This document shows, piece by piece, positions 1-5,221 of a stretch of DNA of 5,221 nucleotides (position 1 is its first letter; each line of letters begins with the position of its first letter). Location: positions 1-5,221 of the forward strand of contig CANJWU010000096.1 of the NCBI GenBank assembly GCA_947478655.1, written 5' to 3'. Under the pieces are notes generated by a model. That model saw only the letters and a program-made list of their open reading frames with translations. It ran no database searches and was not told the DNA's origin. This stretch comes from Sphingobacteriales bacterium (GTDB lineage Bacteria > Bacteroidota > Bacteroidia > Sphingobacteriales > Sphingobacteriaceae). The translations under genes were made by a program, and so were the position numbers.

Positions 1-1713
1 AAATATTTTTCGGGTTTAAATGATTTCTTTAAACAATTAGAAGAGCAAACCTATAAGATTCAATATAGGGTAATGTTATCGAGGTATAGAGGAAAAACCA
101 ATTGCCCCGATTGTAGGGGTAGTAGGTTAAGGCCAGATGCTAATTATGTAAAAGTTGCAGAAAAATCTATTACAGATTTAGTATTGATGCCAATAAGTAC
201 AATTGCTCATTTTTTTGATTCCTTGAAATTAAATACGCATGATGCGCAAATTGCGAAAAGAATTGTAGCGGAAATAAAAAATCGATTACGCTATTTACAA
301 GATGTTGGTTTGGGTTATTTAACCTTAAACCGTTTGTCCAATACCCTTTCGGGTGGCGAGTCACAGCGCATCAATTTAGCCACTTCTTTGGGTAGTAGTT
401 TGGTGGGCTCTTTATATATTTTAGATGAACCAAGTATTGGGCTGCATGCCAAAGACACACAGAAATTAATTTCTGTCATGGAATCTTTGCGCGATACGGG
501 CAATACGGTTATTGTGGTAGAGCACGACGAAGAAGTAATGAAAGCGGCCGATTATATTATTGACATTGGTCCTGATGCGGGTAGAAATGGGGGCGAAATT
601 ATTTTTGAAGGCCAATACAATGCATTGGTCAAAGACAAAAAAAGCTGGACTGGAAAATATTTAGGTGGGCACGAAAGTATTGAAGTGCCTAAACAAAGAA
701 GAAAATGGTCGGAGTTTGTCATGATCAAAGGGGCAAGAGAAAATAATTTAAAAAACATTGATGTTAAATTTCCATTACATACTTTAACTGCCGTAACGGG
801 CGTGAGTGGTTCTGGCAAAACAAGTTTAGTTAAAAGAATTTTAGTGCCTGCTTTGCAAAAAGCAATTGGAAGTTATACCGTCGATCAAACAGGTTTATTT
901 GATTCCTTAGCAGGAGATTATAAATCAGTGCAACAAATAGAAATGGTCGATCAAAATCCAATTGGAAAATCTTCGAGATCGAATCCGGTTACCTATGTAA
1001 AGGCATACGATGAAATTCGAAATTTATTTGCCAGTCAAGCGAGCGCAAAAGCAGCAGGAATGAAGCCTTCGCATTTTTCTTTTAATGTGGATGGGGGTCG
1101 TTGCGAGTTGTGTCAAGGAGAGGGAGAAGTGCGAGTAGAGATGCAGTTCATGGCTGATATATTTCTTACCTGTGAATCGTGTCATGGAAAAAGATTTAAG
1201 CAAGAAGTATTGGCAGTTACTTATCTCGAAAAAAATATTTCTGAAATTTTAGATTTAACCATCGACGAAGCCATTGTGTTTTTTGCCGAAGAAAAGAAAA
1301 TATTAAATAGAATTATTCCTTTAGCAGAAGTTGGTTTAGGTTATGTTCATTTAGGACAATCGTCTAACACGCTCTCGGGAGGTGAAGCACAGCGCATTAA
1401 ATTAGCTTCTTTTTTATTAAAAGGCAATTCGCAAACCCATACCTTATTTATTTTTGACGAACCAACTACGGGTCTTCATTTTCACGATATCAAAAAATTA
1501 TTAAAATCTTTCGATGCCTTAATCGCGCAAGGGAATTCTATTATTGTAATCGAACATAATTTAGAAGTTGTTAAATCGGCCGATTGGGTCATAGATATTG
1601 GTCCTGCAGGCGGAGATAAAGGCGGAAATTTAGTTTTTGAAGGAACGCCAGAAGACTTGGCTCAGTGTAAAGATTCGATCACAGGACCTTTCTTATTAGA
1701 GAAATTAGCTTAA
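1..1713 (+). CDS. uvrA: UvrA, excinuclease ABC subunit A (5'-truncated by window edge)
   Basis: UvrA is the ATPase that finds DNA damage and loads UvrB in cytoplasmic nucleotide excision repair. The frame is open from base 1, and the codons before the ATG at 73 encode conserved UvrA sequence (FFKQLEEQTYKIQYRV), so that ATG is internal. About 570 residues are visible of a family length near 940. Missing are the N-terminus, the first Walker A motif, the UvrB-binding region and the first zinc-finger module. In visible numbering: a conserved CxxC (CPDC, residues 35-38); ABC signature LSGGESQR (116-123) and Walker B ILDEPSIGLH (about 140-149) of the first ATPase; Walker A GVSGSGKTS (267-275); the second zinc finger, C-x2-C-x19-C-x2-C (368-394), which contacts DNA in the family; signature LSGGEAQR (458-465) and Walker B IFDEPTTGLH (about 484-493) of the second ATPase. 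All key residues seen are intact. It ends tail to tail with ribF, overlapping it by 9 bases. Confidence 0.97.
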   Translation, partial: KYFSGLNDFFKQLEEQTYKIQYRVMLSRYRGKTNCPDCRGSRLRPDANYVKVAEKSITDLVLMPISTIAHFFDSLKLNTHDAQIAKRIVAEIKNRLRYLQDVGLGYLTLNRLSNTLSGGESQRINLATSLGSSLVGSLYILDEPSIGLHAKDTQKLISVMESLRDTGNTVIVVEHDEEVMKAADYIIDIGPDAGRNGGEIIFEGQYNALVKDKKSWTGKYLGGHESIEVPKQRRKWSEFVMIKGARENNLKNIDVKFPLHTLTAVTGVSGSGKTSLVKRILVPALQKAIGSYTVDQTGLFDSLAGDYKSVQQIEMVDQNPIGKSSRSNPVTYVKAYDEIRNLFASQASAKAAGMKPSHFSFNVDGGRCELCQGEGEVRVEMQFMADIFLTCESCHGKRFKQEVLAVTYLEKNISEILDLTIDEAIVFFAEEKKILNRIIPLAEVGLGYVHLGQSSNTLSGGEAQRIKLASFLLKGNSQTHTLFIFDEPTTGLHFHDIKKLLKSFDALIAQGNSIIVIEHNLEVVKSADWVIDIGPAGGDKGGNLVFEGTPEDLAQCKDSITGPFLLEKLA

Positions 1714-2631
1714 TGCTTTTCTGCAATTAATTTCGTCTTGTTGTATACCCAATTTTAATGCATCCAGCGAATCGAATTTTTGGTCAGCTCTGATGTATTG
1801 AATTAATTTAACTTGTATTTCTTCGTCGTAAATTTCTTGGTCGAAATCAAATATGTTTACTTCTATTACTTTTTTACTTCCTTGAACGGTTGGCCGATCA
1901 CCAATATATAACATGCCCTTATATGTTTGGGATTGCCATTCAATATGAACCGCATAAATGCCATCGGCTGGAATCAATTTATGGCTTTCTTGTATTTGTA
2001 TATTGGCCGTTGGAAAGCCAATGCTGCGGCCTATTTGATCGCCTTTGACCACAATTCCTTCAATGGCATAAGGATAGCCCAAATATTGATTTGCAATCGC
2101 AATTTGGTGCTGTGCCAAAGCCGTTCTAATTTTTGTAGAACTCACGCCTACATCGTTGATATCTTGTTTAGGAATTTCTTCCACTTCGAAACCATAAGAT
2201 GGTCCATAGTGTTTTAAATGCTCGAAACTGCCTTCTCTATTTTTACCAAAATGATGATCGTATCCAATCACTAATTTTTTAGTGCCAATTTGATCGACTA
2301 ATATTTGTTGAATAAAATCGACTGAGCTCAATCTCGAAAACTCTTTTGTAAATGGAATGATAATTAAATGAGCTATTCCGGATGCTTCCAGTAATTTTAT
2401 TTTTTCTGGAAGTGTATTGAGAATTTTTAAATGATTGTCTTCTGGAAATAATACCAATCTTGGATGTGGATGAAAGGTAATGATGACGCTTTCTCCAGCA
2501 ATTTGATGAGCAATTTCTTTTACGCGATGAATGATTTTTTGATGGCCAATATGAACGCCATCAAAAGTGCCTGTTGTTACCACGGCATTCTTAATGGGCT
2601 TAAACTCCGAAAGATGCTTATATACTTTCAT
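1705..2631 (-). CDS. ribF: RibF, bifunctional riboflavin kinase / FAD synthetase
   Basis: A 308-residue cytoplasmic enzyme of the usual bacterial length. It phosphorylates riboflavin to FMN and then adenylylates FMN to FAD. The N-terminal nucleotidyltransferase domain (about 1-185) shows GTFDGVHIGH (21-30, with the HxGH signature), TFHPHP (52-57), IGYDHHFGKNREG (122-134) and the SSTKIR motif (164-169). The C-terminal riboflavin kinase domain (about 186-308) shows GRSIGFPTAN (201-210), IGDRPTV (243-249) and IEVNIFDFD (256-264), where E257 matches the family's catalytic glutamate. The ATG at 2629-2631 lies inside the end of truB (14-base overlap, different frame), and the TFDG motif sits at the expected distance from it, so this start is well supported. 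No clear Shine-Dalgarno is seen; translation may be coupled to truB. It is the last visible gene of the minus-strand train, and its 3' end overlaps the uvrA 3' end. Confidence 0.97.
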   Translation of the reverse strand: MKVYKHLSEFKPIKNAVVTTGTFDGVHIGHQKIIHRVKEIAHQIAGESVIITFHPHPRLVLFPEDNHLKILNTLPEKIKLLEASGIAHLIIIPFTKEFSRLSSVDFIQQILVDQIGTKKLVIGYDHHFGKNREGSFEHLKHYGPSYGFEVEEIPKQDINDVGVSSTKIRTALAQHQIAIANQYLGYPYAIEGIVVKGDQIGRSIGFPTANIQIQESHKLIPADGIYAVHIEWQSQTYKGMLYIGDRPTVQGSKKVIEVNIFDFDQEIYDEEIQVKLIQYIRADQKFDSLDALKLGIQQDEINCRKALS

Positions 2632-3349
2632 CGATGCTTGTTGTTTCTTTTGCAGTCCAATTAATTCTTTGTACCGAAATTTCGTCTATTAAAGTAGTTA
2701 AATTCCAAGCATCGGCAATGTTAAAGGCACCGCTTCTTGTTCTTCTTAATGCCGTCAAATGCGCGCCACTGTTTAAGGCCTTTCCATAATCGTTTGCCAA
2801 TGATCGAATATAAGTTCCTTTACTGCAAACTACTCTAAAATCAATTTCGGGTAAGCGTATATTCGTAATTTCGAATTCACTTATCGTAATATTTCTCGAT
2901 TTAATATTTACGGTTTCGCCACGGCGAGCTTTATGGTAAGCGCGTTCTCCGTCTATCCTTAAAGCAGAATAGGAGGGCGAAACTTGTGCAATTTCTCCAA
3001 TAAATTGTTGACAGGTTTCGTGTAGGAGCGATTCCGTAATGTGTTTAGTTTCGAAAGTTTGATCGATGGCTGTTTCTAAATCGTAAGATGGCGTGGTGGC
3101 GCCTAAAGTAAAGGTGCCGGTATATTCTTTTTCTTCGGCCATGTGCAGGTCTACTTCTTTGGTCAGTTTTCCGGTGCACACAATTAATAAGCCGGTGGCC
3201 AATGGATCTAGCGTACCAGCATGGCCCACTTTTATTTTTTTAATTCGCAAAGAATTTCTGATTTTCCCCACCACATCAAAAGAGGTCCATGTTAATGGCT
3301 TATCAATTAATAATAATTCCCCTTTCACAAAATCGAATGCCTTGCTCAT
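2618..3349 (-). CDS. truB: TruB, tRNA pseudouridine(55) synthase
   Basis: A 243-residue enzyme that isomerises U55 in the T-loop of tRNAs to pseudouridine. Motifs in order: LLLIDKPLTWTSFDVV (12-27, the family's K-P-x-G/T-x-(T/S)-S region), GHAGTLDPLATGLL (42-55) with the presumed catalytic aspartate D48, then YTGTFTLGATTPSYD, YSALRIDGERAYHKARRG, CSKGTYIRSLANDYG, and a closing LTALRRTRSGAFNI. It is shorter than the roughly 314-residue E. coli enzyme: the catalytic fold is complete but there is little after it, so no C-terminal PUA RNA-binding domain is apparent. I believe such short forms are common in Bacteroidota. The ATG follows the uppP stop by three bases (TAA AAG ATG), which suggests coupled translation; the stretch just upstream is A-rich rather than a G-rich Shine-Dalgarno. 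The 3' end overlaps the ribF start by 14 bases. Confidence 0.97.
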   Translation of the reverse strand: MSKAFDFVKGELLLIDKPLTWTSFDVVGKIRNSLRIKKIKVGHAGTLDPLATGLLIVCTGKLTKEVDLHMAEEKEYTGTFTLGATTPSYDLETAIDQTFETKHITESLLHETCQQFIGEIAQVSPSYSALRIDGERAYHKARRGETVNIKSRNITISEFEITNIRLPEIDFRVVCSKGTYIRSLANDYGKALNSGAHLTALRRTRSGAFNIADAWNLTTLIDEISVQRINWTAKETTSIDESI

Positions 3350-3352
3350 CTT

Positions 3353-4147
3353 TTAGCTAATTGAAATCTTTATGCCTAAAGCATATAATATTAATATGCT
3401 AGCGCCAATAGCAATTCGGTAATACCCAAAAATTTTAAAACCGTTATTGCTTAAATAATTAATAAATGTTTTGATAGCAAAAAGTGCCACTACAAAACCA
3501 ACTACATTTCCGATAATCAATAAATTAATATCGTGTGCATTTAAAGTAATGCCTAATTTATAATAGTCATAACTTTTTTTGCAGGTTGCTGCAAACATGG
3601 TGGGCACTGCTAAGAAAAAAGAAAATTCGGCGGCTTGTTTTTTGGATAATTTTTGGGTTAGTCCGCCAATAATGGTAGCCGCAGACCTAGACACACCAGG
3701 TATCATAGCGATACATTGAAATAAACCAATTTTAAAAGCACTTGGATATTTTATTTCTTGTTCGTCACGCTGATTACTGGCTTCGAACCATTTATCAAGT
3801 AAAATAAATACCACACCGCCAATCATCAGCATAAGCGCAACAACAAAAGTATTCTCTAACAATGCATCTATGGCGTCGGAAAATAATAATCCGAAAACGG
3901 CAGCAGGAATAAATCCAGCAATTAATTTAAAATAAAAATCTAGGCTTTGAAAAAATCGTTTCCAGTATAATACCACAACCGATAATATAGTTCCAAATTG
4001 AATGGCAATGGTAAAAAGTTTAGTAAAATGATCGCTACTAATGCCCATTATGGATGTCGTAATAATCATATGACCAGTAGAAGATACCGGCAAAAACTCT
4101 GTTAAACCTTCTACGATTGCAATAATAATGGCTTCAATGTAAGTCAT
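3353..4147 (-). CDS. uppP: UppP (BacA), undecaprenyl-diphosphate phosphatase
   Basis: A 264-residue polytopic inner-membrane enzyme that dephosphorylates undecaprenyl diphosphate to undecaprenyl phosphate, the lipid carrier for peptidoglycan and other envelope glycans. Raised dosage of this family confers bacitracin resistance. Two signature regions are clear: [14 protein letters not shown] (13-26), with the catalytic glutamates and serine region, and [11 protein letters not shown] (149-159), carrying the conserved arginine (R154). [15 protein letters not shown] follows, also typical of the family. Several hydrophobic segments are spread along the chain, in keeping with the family's multi-helix fold. 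In the second motif an alanine (A156) stands where many family members have glycine (PGxSRSG). The start is the ATG five bases after the DUF3098-like gene's stop; TAAGG lies just ahead of it, at most a weak ribosome-binding site. Neighbours ftsX and the small membrane protein also belong to the envelope. Confidence 0.97.
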   Translation of the reverse strand: MTYIEAIIIAIVEGLTEFLPVSSTGHMIITTSIMGISSDHFTKLFTIAIQFGTILSVVVLYWKRFFQSLDFYFKLIAGFIPAAVFGLLFSDAIDALLENTFVVALMLMIGGVVFILLDKWFEASNQRDEQEIKYPSAFKIGLFQCIAMIPGVSRSAATIIGGLTQKLSKKQAAEFSFFLAVPTMFAATCKKSYDYYKLGITLNAHDINLLIIGNVVGFVVALFAIKTFINYLSNNGFKIFGYYRIAIGASILILYALGIKISIS

Positions 4148-4152
4148 TGGCC

Positions 4153-4380
4153 TTATTTAGCTTTTTTTAGAATGCCAATAATTACGGTGATGATGCCTAA
4201 TAATACAACAATGGGTGCAAGGGTAATTTTTCTGAAATCTAAAATATTTTCGGTACCACTCATCAAGATAAACCCAAGAAATAATATAATTACACCTGCA
4301 ATAAGGTATTGATAGTTTGCTTTTCCAAAAACGAAATCTGTATTTTTTTCGCTATTTGGAGTTGTTGTTTTCTTTGTCAT
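4153..4380 (-). CDS. DUF3098-like small two-helix membrane protein, function unknown
   Basis: A 75-residue protein. A polar, Thr/Lys/Asn-rich N-terminus (1-15) is followed by [14 protein letters not shown], a hydrophobic helix (about 25-40) ending FILMSG, a short polar loop with FRKITLAP (49-56), a second hydrophobic helix (about 54-71) and a basic KKAK tail. The FGKxNY, LGFxLMSG and RKITLAP motifs match my memory of the DUF3098 family, which is found in Bacteroidota; no biochemical function is known to me. With two helices and a basic tail, both ends are predicted to be cytoplasmic (inference). It lies two bases after the ftsX stop and five bases before uppP, so it is surely co-transcribed with them. 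A role alongside FtsX or in wall-lipid recycling is a guess from position only. The ATG is the only sensible start, since it directly follows ftsX. Confidence 0.88.
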   Translation of the reverse strand: MTKKTTTPNSEKNTDFVFGKANYQYLIAGVIILFLGFILMSGTENILDFRKITLAPIVVLLGIITVIIGILKKAK

Positions 4381-4382
4381 GG

Positions 4383-5221
4383 TTATTTTTTATAAAGATC
4401 GTCTATGTGTTGATTTAAATATTTATTGACTGCAAAATAAGTACTAAAGATAGAAATGATGATGCCCATTAAAATAATAGCAGCAAATAAAAATCCGAAT
4501 TCTACATAGTTTTGCAACATGGCTAATTCTGGCATTTCTGTTTTAGCAATGTATAAAGTACTCAGTAGTAAAAGTATGGCAACAATGCCGCCCAGTAAGC
4601 CATGTATCATTCCAGAAACGATATAAGGCTTACGAATAAAGCCTTTGGTGGCGCCTACTAATTGCATACTTCTTATGATGAATCGTTGAGAATACATGGC
4701 CAATCTGATCGTATTGTTGATTAATGCAATGGCGATTAAAAGCAATGTAAAACCAAATGCAATGATCACTAAGCTAATCGATTTTAAGTTTTCGTTTACC
4801 ATATCAATTAAAGATTCTTGGTAAATCACATCTTTCACAATTTCTTTTTTCTTAAGCTTAGTCACTAGCTTTTGTATTCTTTCTTTGTTGGCAAATTCTG
4901 CTTTTAAATAAACATCGATAGAAGCCGACAGCGGATTGTATCCTAAAAATTTAACAAAGTCTTCTCCTAAATCGTTGGATAGGTTTTTGGCTGCAGATTC
5001 TTTACTAATAAATTGTGTTGATTTAATGCTTTCGTTTTTTTCTAGATTACTTTGAAGCGTAAAAATTTCGTTATCCCCTGCGTTTTCTTTGATCACCACA
5101 TTTAAAACAATATTTTCTTTGACAAAGTTGGAAAGATTTTTTCCGTGTAATACAATCAGCCCAAGTAAGCCCACCATCACCAAAACCAACGATATGCTGA
5201 AAATGGTAGATATATAAAATG
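4383..5221 (-). CDS. ftsX: FtsX, cell-division ABC transporter-like permease (5'-truncated by window edge)
   Basis: FtsX is the membrane partner of the ATPase FtsE; the complex acts at the division site and activates peptidoglycan hydrolases outside the membrane. The frame stays open to the right edge. A TTG at 5187-5189 could be mistaken for a start, but the ten codons before it (FYISTIFSIS) continue the first membrane helix, so the true start is outside the window, probably only a few tens of codons away. The visible 278 residues show helix 1 (about 7-25), a soluble extracytoplasmic loop (about 36-145) containing the family's GYNPLSASIDVYLK stretch, helix 2 (about 147-168), the cytoplasmic segment NTIRLAMYSQR ... 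LVGATKGFIRKP (169-198) typical of FtsX, and helices 3 (about 200-222) and 4 (about 241-262). This is the four-helix FtsX layout. ftsE is not visible; it could lie upstream or elsewhere. Confidence 0.95.
   Translation of the reverse strand, partial: FYISTIFSISLVLVMVGLLGLIVLHGKNLSNFVKENIVLNVVIKENAGDNEIFTLQSNLEKNESIKSTQFISKESAAKNLSNDLGEDFVKFLGYNPLSASIDVYLKAEFANKERIQKLVTKLKKKEIVKDVIYQESLIDMVNENLKSISLVIIAFGFTLLLIAIALINNTIRLAMYSQRFIIRSMQLVGATKGFIRKPYIVSGMIHGLLGGIVAILLLLSTLYIAKTEMPELAMLQNYVEFGFLFAAIILMGIIISIFSTYFAVNKYLNQHIDDLYKK

Larger units (their letters stand above)
1705..5221 (-). other. Predicted operon ftsX - DUF3098-like - uppP - truB - ribF
   Basis: Five genes on the minus strand are packed with spacings of 2, 5 and 3 bases and one 14-base overlap. 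There is no room for an internal intergenic promoter or terminator, so a single transcript starting beyond the right edge is the simplest reading. The first three genes encode envelope membrane proteins; the last two encode a tRNA-modifying enzyme and the flavin cofactor enzyme. No terminator is visible at the left end, because ribF runs directly into the convergent uvrA gene. Confidence 0.8.

Noticed and set aside
73..75. ATG at 73 as the start of the plus-strand gene
   Set aside because: The frame is open back to base 1 and the upstream codons encode UvrA-like sequence. Starting here would also leave a UvrA with no first Walker A motif, so it is an internal methionine of a gene cut by the window edge.
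1690..1760. Possible bidirectional terminator between uvrA and ribF
   Set aside because: I looked for a GC-rich hairpin followed by a T-run at the convergent junction and found none that was convincing; the region is coding on both strands.
1927..2217. Plus-strand open frame of 96 codons inside ribF
   Set aside because: It lies wholly opposite a well-supported ribF, shows no recognisable motif, and looks like a chance frame in AT-rich DNA. The same applies to the other short frames opposite uvrA, ribF and truB (170-364, 315-503, 552-818, 2464-2664, 3093-3356).
4340..4350. Run of seven T's (A's on the coding strand) near the start of the DUF3098-like gene as a slippage or frameshift site
   Set aside because: The frame is intact and the protein matches its family's layout on both sides of the run. 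Such short homopolymers are expected in AT-rich DNA.
5187..5189. TTG as the start of ftsX
   Set aside because: The frame continues to the right edge, and the ten upstream residues complete the first membrane helix. It is an internal leucine codon.
1..5221. Mobile element, CRISPR array, toxin-antitoxin or defence system
   Set aside because: No direct or inverted repeats, transposase or phage-like genes, or foreign-looking base composition were seen. All six genes are conserved core functions or a phylum-typical small protein.

Overview
The window is AT-rich, has no gene-free stretch longer than a few bases, and holds six protein genes. Protein motifs and gene order point to the phylum Bacteroidota: a DUF3098-type small membrane protein sits between ftsX and uppP, truB is short, and UvrA resembles that phylum's version in its wording (for example the RYRGKTNCPDCRGSRLR stretch). 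The AT-richness and the lack of clear Shine-Dalgarno sequences fit this. I cannot name a genus or species from the sequence alone.

Layout. From the left edge to about 1.7 kb, on the plus strand, lies the C-terminal 60% or so of uvrA (nucleotide excision repair), with its 5' part outside the window. The rest is a minus-strand gene train read from right to left: ftsX (cut by the right edge), a 75-residue DUF3098-like membrane protein, uppP (bacA), truB and ribF. The genes are separated by 2, 5 and 3 bases, and ribF overlaps truB by 14 bases, so they almost certainly form one transcript. Its promoter would lie beyond the right edge. The train meets uvrA tail to tail, and the two coding regions overlap by 9 bases.

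Functions. The first three genes of the train concern the cell envelope: FtsX links cell division to peptidoglycan hydrolysis, UppP recycles the undecaprenyl lipid carrier for wall synthesis, and the small protein between them is a two-helix membrane protein of unknown role. The last two are housekeeping: TruB makes pseudouridine 55 in tRNA, and RibF makes FMN and FAD. No RNA genes, mobile elements, CRISPR arrays, repeats or convincing promoters or terminators were seen. This looks like ordinary core chromosome. I found no evidence of a new system; the least understood item is the DUF3098-like protein in its conserved position.
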